This document shows, piece by piece, positions 47,803-60,422 of a stretch of 64,000 nt of DNA. A program made the translations under genes and the position numbers. The stretch spans positions 7,750,001-7,814,000 of the forward strand of contig JAULSN010000001.1 of assembly GCA_033439765.1 (NCBI GenBank), written 5' to 3'. Source of the DNA: Lasiosphaeria ovina (taxonomy: Eukaryota > Ascomycota > Sordariomycetes > Sordariales > Lasiosphaeriaceae). Position 1 is the first letter of the stretch, and each line of letters starts with the position of its first letter. Below the pieces are notes generated by a model. It had not been told where the DNA came from. It worked only from the letters and a program-made list of their open reading frames with translations, and made no database searches.

Positions 47803-48156
47803 TCAGCTGCGGAGAGAGAGAGAGAGAGAGAAGAGCCGGCGGAACACCTCTCTAACTTTTAAGCTTTCAAAGCAACAGATAAGAGGAGATTTGTATTATA
47901 ACTTGCAGGGCGTGCATGGTACGCCTTGTTCAGAGATACCATGTGAATATCGTGCATACTTGAAACCGACACGTATGTGGATAAAAGTTAAAGAAACTCG
48001 GGATTGCATTCTCTGCTCTGTATTATAAGGGGTGCAATACAATTTAAGTTTATATTGAAGAGGCCTACGCCAACGTCAGATCGTCGGATGCATTATCTGC
48101 TTGGTTCTAGTCCCTATACCAAACCCAAGGGAGCCCAGCTGACGCGCTTGTGGTCA
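47803..48156. other. Convergent intergenic region
   Basis: A 354-base gap between two 3' ends. It contains a short GA repeat at 47813-47831. No ORF is supported. Confidence 0.7.
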
Positions 48157-49146
48157 TCAATCATCGTCAGCAGTGCTCTTCGGCTTATCCTCCACCGTGC
48201 GCGCCGCCTCCAGCGCGTGGGCCTCGGCATCAGCATTAGACTCCGCCACGTAGTCCGCCAGGTACCCCGGGACATCGGCGAGCTGGTTGTAGGGCCCCGG
48301 GAGGGGCGCGCCGAGGGTGGTGTGGACGGGCACGACGCCGGTCCATACGCGGGCCAGCAGCGCGGCGTCGTCGCGGTCGGCGCGGTCGTCGCCCGGCGGG
48401 CCCGTGTGGATCTTGGCGCTCCCCGCGGCGATGCGCACCCGCAGCACGCTTGTCGCCTGCATCTCGGCCGGCGTCGGCGGGACGCGCGTCGCTGCCCACC
48501 GGCCGGGGACCACGCTGTCCGTGACGAGCTCCATCGCGTACAGTTTTTCCGCGGTGTCGGTGACTACCTCGGCGTGCCCGAACAGCACTGCGCTGCGGTA
48601 GTTGTAGCTGTGGTGCATTGGTGTTAGGGCGAGTACTAGCCCGTCGAGGTGCGTTGCTGCGACCGAGACGGGGAGGCCCTTTTTGTCGGCGTTGGCGTTG
48701 GCGTCCGCGGGGTCCCGCGACAGGTTCACGATACGGGATGATACGTAGCTGGTCGCCCCCGTTGCACACGGTGTTGATGTTAGTTTTGTTGGTCAAGTTG
48801 TTTAAGGGGGTCTTAAGAAGAAGACGGACCCGTGCAGATACAGGTCGAGCACGTCGCCGAGGTCAGCGCTGGGGCGCTCGAACGAGCCCATCTGGCCGAT
48901 CATGGGCAGGATGGCTGGGAACGGGCTGCCGGGCGCCGCGAACGAGACATGCAGCAGCGGGCACGAGTTGATGATCTGGTGGATCGTCTCGAGCTCGTAG
49001 CGGCCTGTTTGCCGGTCAGGGAACGGAGGTTAGCCAATTTGATCTCTTCTTGTTGTGGCGGCGGCGTACGGAAGGTCACCTCGATGGCCCTTCCGCTTGA
49101 CCGTGCTGAACGGCTCCTTGGGATACTCTAGGTCCTGGCGAGGCAT
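48157..49146 (-). CDS. Pyridoxamine 5'-phosphate oxidase-like FMN-binding protein
   Basis: Three minus-strand exons, 49146-49080, 49004-48830 and 48748-48157, encode 277 residues. It belongs to the split-barrel flavin-binding proteins related to PNPOx (flavin-nucleotide-binding group). Exon 1 begins MPRQDLEYPKEPFSTVKRKG. Exon 2 carries YELETIHQIINSCPLLHVSF and AILPMIGQMGSFE. Exon 3 has the barrel strands GLPVSVAATHLDGLVLALTP and MHHSYNYRSAVLFGHAEVVT, then EKLYAMELVTDSVVPGRW. The joins HRGRYE and LHGYVSSRIVNLS are smooth. Introns are 75 and 81 nt; the second uses an unusual donor, GTCCGT. The substrate is unknown. The C-terminus (AAARTVEDKPKSTADDD-like) is polar. Fungal relatives are commonly annotated only as PNPOx family. 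Confidence 0.85.
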
Positions 49147-51795
49147 CTTGAGAGGGGCGTTGCGGAGTTGCGTGGTGTTGTTGGTCTTGGTTACACGAGG
49201 CAATGCCGGATGCTGTTCGTCTACTCGTATCTTGTCTCTCGTCTTTTCAATGGAGGTGTTGGAGAAGCGTGCCGTATATTCTGTGACTGTTCTCGGACTG
49301 TCTCATTCCCAGACTGGAGCGTGACCCTGAAGCCCTGTGACTCACATAAACAATCGGTCCAGTGTCTGCATCTGACAATGGCCCAGCACGCCATAGTACG
49401 GCCCGCCTGGCAAGGGCGAGGTCGGAAGTAGCCGCCCTGTCGACCACAACCCACATCCCGGCACGGAGCGGGGACGGCGCATGTGCTCGGCCGAACAAGG
49501 CCGGATGATTGGCCAATGTTCGCCTCGCCGGAGCATCGGACTTGTTTCTTGATCCTTTGCAAGAGATTATCCCTGGATTCAAAAGAGCCCGTTCAAGCCC
49601 ATTGCATTACTCTGTATGCGGCCATGTTTTCAGACTGGGTGTTTATGGTGAAGATATTTATATTTATTTATTTTCATTTTTCACTGTTGCAGATGTGCAC
49701 ACGATATCCATCAACGCCCCGACGAGGACACGCGAGCTACCAAGCAGGCATCGACGCACGACCTCCCGGAAGAGGCTGAGATAAGAGACCGATGGCCATG
49801 TTGCTTCCATGTGCCAGCGTGGCTTCTTGTTACGCCTCGGAGAACGCTGTGCTGTTGAGCCGCAAGATGGGAGCTGCCGTTTGTAGTGATTAATGTAGTC
49901 CCGCCATGGCAGTTGAATGCTGTCGATCAAACTGTTTTCCCGCGGCTGAGTGAGTGCGCTCGTGGGTTTCTGGAAGGAGAACGACGAACTGCGGCTGCTG
50001 GAGATCGAGGTCTTTGCGTTTTGGATATGCACAATCCCGAGTCCCAGCCAAGAGCGGGTAAATATCAGGCGCGGAAGTTGAAGCGTGGCTGTTTGAACGC
50101 CTTCCATTCTTCTACACTTCTATCCGTAGCCGTAGTAATTAATAGCAGAACTCGCGTTGGCCTGGCAGAGGTGGTAAGAACGCCCAGCGTGCCCGCCTGA
50201 AGAGGCCCGGCGCCGCCGAAGAGTGCCTTCCTCTTCCGTTCACGTAAGGGAGGCGTTGGCAGTTGTCTTGTCTGCGAAGAACGGACATGATTCAGAAGTT
50301 GCTGGGTGCCATCGCGGCTGCCTCGTGTGCCCGTGCTTCCCGCTAAGACGTGGGGGAAATTGCGCACGGATCACAGCAACAACCCCTGGCCCGCAGGAGA
50401 CTTGAGATGGGTTGCGGTCATCCTCCCGGCCGCCTTGGCCTTCTCCTTTCTTTTCACTGCCAAGTCTGCAACAGCTTTCGACTCTTTTCACTAAGCCGAA
50501 CAATACCAGAAGGCTCCCCGGAACTCACGACAGCATGATTGAACACGCTGGCTCTTCTTTTCAATGCCTGCCTTTTATGGACCCGAGTTATCGAGTCCTT
50601 TTTTCTTTTTTTGGTTCGGTTGGGTCGGTTGACTGAAGTGTCAGTCAGGTACCTTGCATACCTGAATCATGCCGCCTTGGCCACCTCACCTCATGTATGC
50701 TGCTTGCAGACCGCGTCTCTCAGTCTCAATCGGGAAGCCGTTCAGCAACCCTCACGAAGAATCCAACTTGCCCCTCCTCAGAAGTTTAGCTGGACAGTGA
50801 GAGAGGACGGGCGATGGAACGTCGGGCGATGCAGCCACGTATTTTAAGTTGTTTCGATGTTCCTCCTGGGTAGGAGGCGGTCGAGTCGACTCGAGTAAGG
50901 GCAGTCGGCGCAACATTGCCTCGATCGCCTGTTTATGGGCGGCTGTCGGCCTGACATGACACTCGCCGGCCGATCATCTCTACCCGCTCGCTACGGGAGG
51001 GCCCTCGATGTCGAATTCTCTGCTAGAGCAGTAGTGCGACGTGGAACAGGTGCAGTTTCAAGTGAAACAGACGACGGAGACGGAGCGTCGCAGCCGACGA
51101 GCGCGAGAGCGCAAAGGCCTTGTCAGCCTTGCATAGCCGGCCAATCAGCTCGCCCGCCTGCCCGCTGCATGAACTATGGATCGCCAGAATCTCGAACGAC
51201 GCCCTGCAAGCTGCTTGTTTGAGCGTCGGTCCTGCTATCCCCAAGCAGCGACTCGGCGAAGCTGGGAACCCCAAGATGAGGCGCCGTTGCGTGCTGCTGC
51301 ACGCAAGAATGCGCCCCCTTTTCCCCGCAAGCCGTTGCTGGGACCGGGACGGGGGGCTCATCAAGATCAAGGGTTGCGGTTCTAGTCTCCCTAGTATCAG
51401 GGTTCCGTCCCTGTCGGCGTGGACAAACAAAGTCTTGGCAGCAGGCTCTCTTGGCTCTTGCAGCAAGTCGATACCACTCGGCGACTCCTTACTCCACCGT
51501 TCCGGCTTGCCAGTCGCTAGTCGCGGTCCTCAGCTGCTCCTCGAGACAAACTCCATGCCCCCGTGCCTTCTCCCTCCTCCACCTTTACACTTTCTGCTTG
51601 TTGGTGCAAGGACATACACCATAGCAAGTGGTCCTCAAGCGTCAGTGTCAATGATGCTATTCAGAACTCGCCAGTGACCTCGACACCGGCCACTATGATA
51701 CGCTCATTGCACTAATATCCTTCTTTTCTCGGTTTGCCTGCCCCATTGACTGGGCTTTTTTATTTTCCTTCTTTTGCGAACCGGCGTCGCCAAAC
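49147..51795. other. Gene-free region (about 2.6 kb)
   Basis: Many overlapping frames up to 185 residues exist, but none shows a recognisable motif, a good start context combined with splice signals, or coding composition. The right end is presumably the promoter of the large membrane-protein gene. Confidence 0.5.
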
Positions 51796-54700
51796 ATGGC
51801 GGTAGAGGGCGCAACCCAGGCCTTGATCGCCACCTTCTCTTTGTACGTTCCGTCCGCCGCCGTGATGCCCGCGATGGCTGCGTCTTGGGGAGGCTGTGAT
51901 ATGCGGTGCGCTGACTGGGTGACATGAACACTCTAGTGGAATTCTGTTAAACGCGGCCACTTCGGCCCTCGTTCTTTTCATCAAAGGCCATGGCACGACG
52001 GTATTCCGGGACGGCCCGAGGCTGGTCCTCCTATTGTTTCTCTTCAGCTCGGCCCTGTGGGCTCAAATCGACTTCATTACGATCATTATCGATACTTCGA
52101 AATCGTCGATGCCATGCCAGATTGGCATCGTTTTCTCCGCCATTTTCGACCAGCTAGCGAGGTTCTCGATCGAACAGTACCTGTTATGGGCCATGAACAG
52201 CACCAGCACCAAGCTTACCATGGCCCAGATGGTCCCGCAGCTCTTAGTTCTCGTTCGGTTTGTTGCGGGAGCTGTGTTCGTGGGCTTTACTCGACCGCAA
52301 ACCGATGCCTTCTGTCTTGCCACGTCGTCGTCCCTCCCTGTTGCGATTCTGGTCATTGCGTTGGATGCCGTGATTCTCCTGCTCCTGTTTTGGAGGGCAT
52401 TCTCGACTGGGCTGGTCGCAAATATCCAGAAGCGAGGATCTGGTTCGGGTCGGAGCAAAGCTCTCATGCTCATCATGCTCGGGCTTGCCGTCTGGACTGC
52501 GGTAATTATACCTACAGCCTTCCCAACACGATAACCCGAGCGTCGCTGACAAGCTTCCAGACTAGCGTGACATTGATGTTGGGAATGAGATCTATGGATC
52601 TCATTGCTAGGACCGCTGTCCCCGCAATCGGCTTGACACTCTTGATTAGTATGCTCATTGCCTCCAACTATACCCTGTTTTTATGATTAACACAATCTCT
52701 AGCTGTCCTTACTGGGTGCGCTGGGTTACTGGCTTCCCCAAGAGGGTCGCAGTCTAGTCCCCCCGAAGCACCGTCGCCTAGACGTATGAATATCAGCCGC
52801 GATATCTCTACTTCCGACTCCGATTATCCTCCTAGCCGCTACGAAGACATCAAGGAGGCGGCTATTCGATCATCTAAGACGTTTGTGAACCCAAGAGAAG
52901 CGCCACTTGTCAAGGACGAGACCGGGGTCGGACTGCCAACTGTTGCTCGGCCCATCACCGGCGTGGCTGGGATTGGCGGGGTTCCAATCCAAGGGGTGCT
53001 GTTTCCTCCACCGCGGCCAGAGGCGGTAACAGTGCCAGCCCCTGCCCGAAAGCTCGAGACTTCGGGATCTCTCAGGTGGAAGAAGAATCTGTTTGACTTC
53101 GGAAAAAGTGGCCCCGCTGCGGCGATCTCGGCTGGAAGGATAACCATCAGCAACCCGATTATTCAAGACAACGACGACCCCCAGAATCCGCTGAACAAAA
53201 TTCCCACCATCGGCCTCGAGGAGGCTGTCAAGGCCGAAAGGGAAAGGAGAGCCGGAATGCCAGTGGACTCGGCTCCGGCAGTCAAGCGGCCAGCTCCTCC
53301 GCCGCCCAGTGTGACTCCCGAGGAGGCCTTGAAGAGGGCTGTAAGTGTCAAGAGAAAGGAAGTAGCGTCCATCTCTTCGCAGCCGAGCATGATGGTCTCT
53401 ATGGCCCTCCAACCCGATGCCGGCGGGATGAGCACGTCAGCGCAGCTTTCACCTGGCGGTGACGAAGTCCGCCGAAGATCTCCACGGCAATCCACTCAAT
53501 ATCAGCAGCTGTCGCCCGTCCCGGCTGGGCAAGTTCCCCAGGTCCTACAGGTTCCGCAACCTGCCATGCTCCCCAAGCCTCAGGCTCCGCAGGCTCGGCA
53601 AGCTCCGCAAGTTGCCCAAGCACCCCAGCCTTTGCAAGCTCGCCCCGTATCACCACCACGCCAGGAACCCGTCAAGGCTGTAGCGGTGCTTCCACAGCAA
53701 GGTCTCCCAAGGCCAGAGATTAGACCTTCCAGGGCGCTTCTGCCGTCTCCAAAATCACCGCAGCCTGAAGCGCCAAAGAACGCTGTTCAGAGACGGCCGA
53801 CGATTGGGCTACCCTCAAATCCGCGCGCACGTGGCTTGAAGATAGTTCAAGAATCTGGCCTTCAACGGCAACAGACTGTCATGTTCGTCAATAACATTGT
53901 GTACAATGATCCCACGGTTGTCCAGACGATCATTAAGGGCGCCAACGATCGAGCAATAAAGGGGGCGGCGGCTCCCGATACCCCCGGCACTGCCCGTTCA
54001 GTCGTCAATAGACCCCGGCCAATTCCACGAAAAGCCCCGGAGTCCCCAGCACAAGCGAGCCCCGCCATCAACCACAGAAGGAGCAAGTCCGGCGGCTCGT
54101 TGAGCCGGAAGTCCATTCTGACGTCAACTCCGGGTAGCCCGACTCAGCTCCCGCCACTTCCACCTCCCCCGAGGAGTGCGGGTGTTGGGCTTCGGCCGCA
54201 CCCTAACGACACCAAGAGTATGACGTTTGACGAGAAGATGACAATGTTCTTTCCGGCCCCTCCGAGCGGGAAAGGGTCCAAGCGAAGATCGTCTGTCCCT
54301 GAACTGCCGCCAATTCCGGCAACATATCTGGATGACTCCTCTCCAACCGAATCTGAGCGCCGACGTTCCAACAGAACAACGAGAACGTCTATCAGAACTG
54401 GGAGCATTCTAGACGTGGATGAGATTCCCCGGAAGCCGCTAGGGGAGATTTACCAGCTAAGCCCGCTCGCGTACCCAAGCCTTACAGATGAGGTTGGCAA
54501 TTCCTGGCTGCCAGGCATCTCTACCGAAAACGAGAGCCGCAAGACGCCAAACACAAAGAACCCGTCAGAGCCAGGCGCGAAACGTGCATCGTCTCCACTA
54601 ATTCCTCCAGTACGCAGTTCAGCCTGGACAGAGACCACCGATACCAGAACTCAGGATACTCGTGATGAATTAACGACAAACTGGGGTTCCGTGTACTCTC

Positions 54701-57700
54701 CCGAGCTGGCTGTGAGCGTTCCAGTTCCGCAGAAAACCTACCCCACTGCCATACGAAAGGGCGATCGCAAGGTTTCTGGGGCAGCTAAGACGAACGCCCC
54801 CCCAGTGGATAGACGCGATAGCGATGTCTTGCCCAACGTCCAAGATACAACTGCGAGCCAGAAATCGGGTGCTCGAGGGTCGCGCTCTGAGTCGGAGGTT
54901 GCGGCTAAAGCCAACCGTGCTTCTCAGGGCCAATGGCATCGACGGGTTGGTGACGATTGTCCAACATTCTCGGATAGGAAGGAAAAGACACGTTCAAGGA
55001 AAATGTCACCGCCCACGCCACTTCAGCTCAACTCGATTGCCAGGAAGAACGCCATTGTCATTCAAGCAGAGCCGTCTCCTCTTGAATCTCCAGAACACGC
55101 GCTGCAGCAGATCCAGGCCCAGCTAGAGAAGCTCGAACAGCCTAATTCGGGTACTCTGGAGACACCGTCGCGCCGTCTAGCGCTGCTGGAGAACCTTGAG
55201 AAGGAGATGGGGCAGCAAGAGGATCACTGGCAAGAGATGAAGCATGACATAGGCCGCGATTCATTGTCCAGCGTCCAAACCACGTCGCCGACGAAACGGA
55301 GCTCCCGTGTCGAGTCCTTGGTGGTTCCTGTTAGCATCAATCAGGATGCGTCAATCAGGGCGAGTATTGGGGCAGAGCGAAGGGCATCGCGTCTTGCTCG
55401 GCTGCGATATAGCGGAACTATCAAGCCCAACGACACGGCGGCACACAGCCCTGAGGGACCCCGAATGAACAACTGGCAGAAGCGCCTGACAGAAGCTCAG
55501 GTGGAATACATGGACGCGGCAGCAGAACTGCTTCGCAATCGAAACGTCAACTACATGTCCCTGTCCAATGCTCAACTGGGCAGTCCCACTCCTCCGGATT
55601 CGGACCAGTCTGACGAGGAAGCGCCATCCCTCCAGGCGCGGCTAACCATTGCGATGGCACAGCCAGCAAAGAAAGTGCCCGAGTCAGCATTGCTATGGGC
55701 TCCAGCGCGTAAATGGAGGACCGCACCCACAAGTTTGCTCTGGGAGCACGTCCGGAAGAGTGCTTCAGAACACGAACCCTTGCTCCCCGGCCTCTCTGTT
55801 AGGCCGGCGCAAAGAAAAGAGATGGCTCCTCTCCCTATACACAGCTCGCAACTCTGGCGTAAGCCTTACCGGAATGTCAACCACGCAGCTACCGGGCTCT
55901 GGCGACCGCCTTGGGCCTCTGCCGCACCTCCAGCGGAGTCGATGCGACAGTCGTCACAGGCGGGATCGCAGTCCCAGTCCCAGAAAGCCCCGCGACCGCT
56001 CACTCAGCGTCCACCCCGCCGAAACAAGCGAGTGACTCTCCTCCCCGATATCCTCGAGAGCCCCCAGCCCTTGCCCGATAAGCGCGGGACACTCGGGATT
56101 TTCCAGTTCCCCTGGGGTGAGAGATCCGACACCGCCTTCATCCAACCGCGGCCGACTAGAATGGCCATGCCTGGGACAATGACTTCGGGCGGCTCTTCCG
56201 GCAGTGCTGCTGCCGAGGCCCGGTCGAGGCAGCTTGAGGCAGCTGAATACTCTTCGTCCTTCTTTGATGATTATGACGACGATGAAGACGAGCGAAACTC
56301 GGACGAGGGAGAGGGCGACGACAGCGACGATGGATTTGACGAAACCACTCTCTGGGAGATTGCCAGCCTTTTGAAGACGGACGACGTGCCCTCCAAGAAT
56401 AGCATGTTTCTATCGTCGACCTCGGGCTCGGTCGTCGATGACTATATGGACGAGTTCCCCTCCGATGACGAAGACCGATCGTCTCGAGAGCAATCGATTA
56501 TGATCGGCCTAGCCGAAGAGCCCCAAGAACTTCTCTTTGAGCAGCCCCGCGAGCCTCTGGTACCAGAGGCGCTACGCATGACGGAGGCTGCAGTCGCAGA
56601 GCGGTCCACTCTCCCGACCACGGAAGAGGGGAATGTGGCTCAAATCTCGGCACCGGGATTAGCCGCTGCAACACAACAGCCGAGGCCATCCATGATTCCT
56701 CGACCGGTCCCCGCTCCAGTGGAAGCGGCAGCGCCGCCCCCCGCTCCGACCCCCGCACCAAAGCCGTCCCAGATACCCCGCCTTGCACCAGGCGAGATAA
56801 AGAAGGCGAGGAAGACACGCAAGCAGGAGTCAGTCGGCTTGTGGGATCGACCAGAGAAGCAAAACAAGGCTGCTTCGGAAGGTCTCTTTGAGGTTGACCC
56901 CATTCGAACAGAGTACCGCACCACGCCCAACGAGCCGGCAGCCGGGGTTGTAAACCGTAAGCCTCGCCAAGCAGGCCCTGCACAGCTCGAGAAGGTGTCA
57001 TCGATGGGCCTCTGGGTGGCTAGGACGGAGGAGCCGTCGGCAGGTCTCTGGCTCGCCGGGGGTGCGGTCAAGACGAGCAAAATGCTCTGGGCGAACAGCA
57101 AACCGAAGGCCTGGGCTTTGGAGGGAGGTCTCTTCCAGCTTGACCCCCATCGAACTGACTACCGGACAACATCTTCCGAGCCGGCCGCGAAGAACATGGA
57201 TCATAAACCACGCCAGGTCGAGCTCAAGCCATTGGAAGTTTTGCCGTCGACGGCACTCTGGACAATCAAGAGCAAGCCAGAGCGGGCCGAGCAGCATTGG
57301 ATTATCGGCAAGTTGAAATCCAAGGCAATGACCCGAGGCAAGGTGCCAGCTACTCGCGCGGACTGGGAGGCTGCTCTGAAGAAAGCAATCGCGGCCAGCT
57401 ACCCGCATACCAAGAGGGCCAGGCAAGTTGTAGCTACCCGGGCAGACTGGGACGCGGCGCTTCACGAGGCTCTCACCCTCTCAGCTCGACCGACCTCGCC
57501 TCCTTTCGACGCTGCTACCTGTCACCCGGTGTTTGCTGCTAAGTCTCTCGCTACCCGTTCGGAGTCGTTCCACCCAGCGGCTACAGGATACACCTACGAC
57601 GTAGCCGCTGTCCACCCTGTCTTTTTCGGCTCGCTGGCCATCACCTGCCCCGTGGAAGCCGTCCACCCTGCCATGTCTTCCTACGTGGCCAAGAAGCTCC

Positions 57701-58656
57701 GGCGCCAGCGCTCTAGTGCTAGGCGTAGCATTCACGACCGACCCAGTTCCCGTAGCCGTAGCCTGAGTCGCTCGGATAGTCGGGGCAGCCGGCGGAAGGA
57801 GGAGATGATGGTGCCGGCACGCGTGCTTGAGCAAGTAGACAGCGATCTCCCTCCGCCGGTGCCGCGGTTTCCGGCAGAAGTCGTGGAGACATTGTCAAGA
57901 AACGCCATGATCCAAGCCCAAGTAGAGGCACTGGAGCAGGAAAAGATCTTTGTCCAGCGTGCTGCGCAGGAGGAGTACAAGCGGAGAGCGTCCATCGCTA
58001 TGCTCGGACAGCCTCTGGCGGAGCCCGAGCCTATGCCGTCGAGACCGGCCGAGACAGTGCGCTTCGACGCATCACAGCAACGCTTATCGATGGGCGTCCA
58101 GACGGTGGAAGACCTGCAGCGCCATCTGGAATCACAAGCCCAGGTCCGCCAATCGCTCATGTGGACGACCGACTCGGCGTTGTCCGCAGGGCAGAACAAC
58201 ACCAGCTCCTGGTCTCCATCCTCCAGCCTGCCATCCGCCAAGGCACAGGTGCTTCAGTCAAATCTGTGGTCTCCGAGCCGTCAGCCAGCTCGACCCAGCC
58301 GTTCCTCGACGGGCTTATGGACGCCTCCAGCGACGAAATCGTCGGCTGACATCTCAACGGTGGCCAAGGCTCCTGGTCTGACTGTGACAACGACGGGTGA
58401 GGATGCCGAGGCTATTGCCCGCCATGCGCGCGGTCGCAAGACGAAGCAGGAGAAGCTGTGGTACGAGGAGATCCTCGCGCGGATTGCAGCCTTTGAGTCC
58501 GGGATCGATCCGTCGGCATCGTTCCCGGGCCAGGAGATGTGGACCCGCGGCGGGAGCGAGGGCGCGAGGCGGAACGCCGTCCGGGGCGGGCACAGGAACT
58601 GGCTGTCTGATGCTAGAGATAATAATCGAGTGAGTCGTGTGGTGCTGCGGTACTGA
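51796..58656 (+). CDS. Very large multipass membrane protein with disordered LW-repeat tail, function unknown
   Basis: Four exons, 51796-51842, 51937-52501, 52561-52648 and 52703-58656, are proposed, giving 2,217 residues. The first 235 residues hold six to seven hydrophobic segments (for example ALIATFSLFGILLNAATSAL, LVLLLFLFSSALWAQIDFIT, LPVAILVIALDAVILLLLFW, AVPAIGLTLLI). The rest is low in hydrophobic content and rich in Pro, Ser, Arg and Gln. It includes a PQ-rich repeat zone (about 500-540), an acidic block around 1425-1450 (DDYDDDEDERNSDEGEGDDS), and in its second half many LW motifs (SLLWEH, GLWRPP, GLWDRP, GLWVAR, GLWLAG, MLWANS, ALWTIK, NLWSPS, GLWTPP). Internal duplications start at residues 1627 and 1709 (GLFxxDPxRTxYRTT) and at 1783 and 1811 (ATRADWxAAL). 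A coiled-coil-like stretch lies near 1950-1985. Introns are 94, 59 and 54 nt with normal borders. Without intron 3, the head would end at 52686 and the tail would be a separate gene starting at 52786; I favour one gene. Similar proteins in other fungi are, as I recall, uncharacterised or misnamed as glucosidases. Confidence 0.75.
56881..57480 (+). repeat. Coding internal repeats in the large membrane protein
   Basis: Two units of about 82 residues begin at 56881 and 57127. Each has GLFxxDPxRTxYRTTxxEPAA, then a KPRQ box, then LW motifs. Two 28-residue units begin at 57349 and 57433 (ATRADWxAAL). They are diverged at the DNA level, so the duplications are old. Confidence 0.8.
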
Positions 58657-60422
58657 GGGGGGTTGAGCGGAGGCAGTAGGTGGTAGTTAGCACAGGGTGT
58701 TTGGGGGGACGAGGGGGGACGAGGGATGAATACCTGTATTTTGGTATCTCCAACTGCTCGAGGCACACGCATGTCCTCCTTCTGATACTTACTGTACATC
58801 TTTTTTATTTTTCTATGTCGTATTCTACTTTGTGTTAGTTGGCAAATATCTATCCAGGCAGGTAGTTTTGTGCATCCTAGCTCTTAATTACGGACATGTC
58901 CAATGTCTTTTTATCGTGAGCTCTTCTCTCCTTGTGCCGAGTTCAAGTGAAAACAGATGTTTTGCTTTCCCGCTTCTCTCCAACTTATCATTTCAGGGGC
59001 AAACAAGGCTCGGCCAGCTAATGTCACCTTCCAATCTTGCTATACATTTTCTCCTCATCAAGTACGGTACATACCTACCTACCTATCTAAGTGACAACAG
59101 AGTATGTACGTACAAACATGCAATAACAGAACGCGGAACTACTGAGCTTGGGAGATGGATCATTAAACTTGTTTTCGGGGGGGGCCATCGTAGCAATCGT
59201 AGGGAAAGCATGATTCGACGTCGCCGCCGTCGACAGGGGCCGAGGCCGAGCCGCCCAGATTCGATTTCCCGGCGTGGCCCAATGAGCTTGTCGCGTGCCT
59301 TGGGAGCGGGATCTCACGCAACGTCATTCCGCCACCTCCATCCCCATTCCATTCCCCGCATCGTCGCCTGGCCCGCAGAGGAGATAGCCAGGCACAATAC
59401 GCACACACACACCTTTTGTATATAGTGTGTTATAGCTTGTTTGAGGTTGTATTCCTCCCGGAGCATGCCTCCCCAATGAGCACTCGCACCTGCCCGCGTG
59501 ATGCATGCTCCCCCCGACAAAATGCACCGCTGCCCGCTTGCTAGCAAGCTTTTGGTCTGTGTGCCTTGGGGCAAGGAAATAAGATACGTAGAGACGGGAC
59601 GGATTGCTTAATTTGTTGTTGTCGAGGCGAGTCTCTCTGAGGTCGCGAGGCACGCGGTTGGCTCGTCGCCCTGGGATTTCATGTGCAAATAAATGCCTGC
59701 GCTTTCGGGAAACGAAGATCTAGACCTCATTTACGGAGAGGAGCTGAGCCATAGGTGCGTACATACTGTACCTCGGTGGTTAATTAGCTTGGCGCGCACT
59801 GGGACTTGCACGCGAGAGCTACCTCACTTACATTAGAAAGTAGCTGGCGATGCTGAGGTCAACCGACCTTTGTCGTGGCCGACAATATGATTGTCTTAAC
59901 CTCATCCAGCTGACAACCTTGGCCGAACACACGGAGCAAGCCATTCATGGCGATGGAACCTGGAAAGAACTGGAACAACAGGGCGCGCTGCCGCTCTGCC
60001 AGGGCAGTGGCTGCCGACCTCAAATTGCTTGGTCTCAGGTTGGTGTCGCATTTGCTTGTTCATAAAGGGAAACCGTCGCCCGATCACCGATCACCATGGA
60101 CGGCTCGCCCCTTCCTCCTTCCTCCTCCCCCCGCCCCCGCCGACTTCACCACCCGACCGACTCGCTACTACCCGGGCAAGAAGGTACGGTGAGGGTAGCA
60201 CTAGTAGTGTAACGCACCCGGCCGTTGTGGGGGAACTTTGCTATTAAGTCTGGATACTCCAGGAAGGAGCAGACGCCGGCCAAAACTTGACTGGGGTTGT
60301 TCTGCCTTTCACGGCGGCAAGAGGAAGGGAGCTCAAATACTAGAGGCAGGGACGCAGTTTTAAGTGCTACTAGTGGTACTGCTGGCACCTCGTTAGGTTC
60401 CACGCCGTCGCCAACATCCACC
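58657..60422. other. Intergenic region (about 1.8 kb)
   Basis: No supported gene. It has an ACATACCTACCTACCTATCTA run at about 59069-59089 and a short ACACAC tract near 59400. The last 400 bases are probably the ceramidase promoter and leader. Confidence 0.55.

Noticed and set aside
52057..52686. Reading frame ending in a hydrophobic SMLIASNYTLFL tail as the end of the membrane protein
   Set aside because: It depends on retaining a 54-nt sequence with good GTATGC and CTCTAG borders, and the frame downstream is open for 5.9 kb. It is kept only as an alternative for the large gene.
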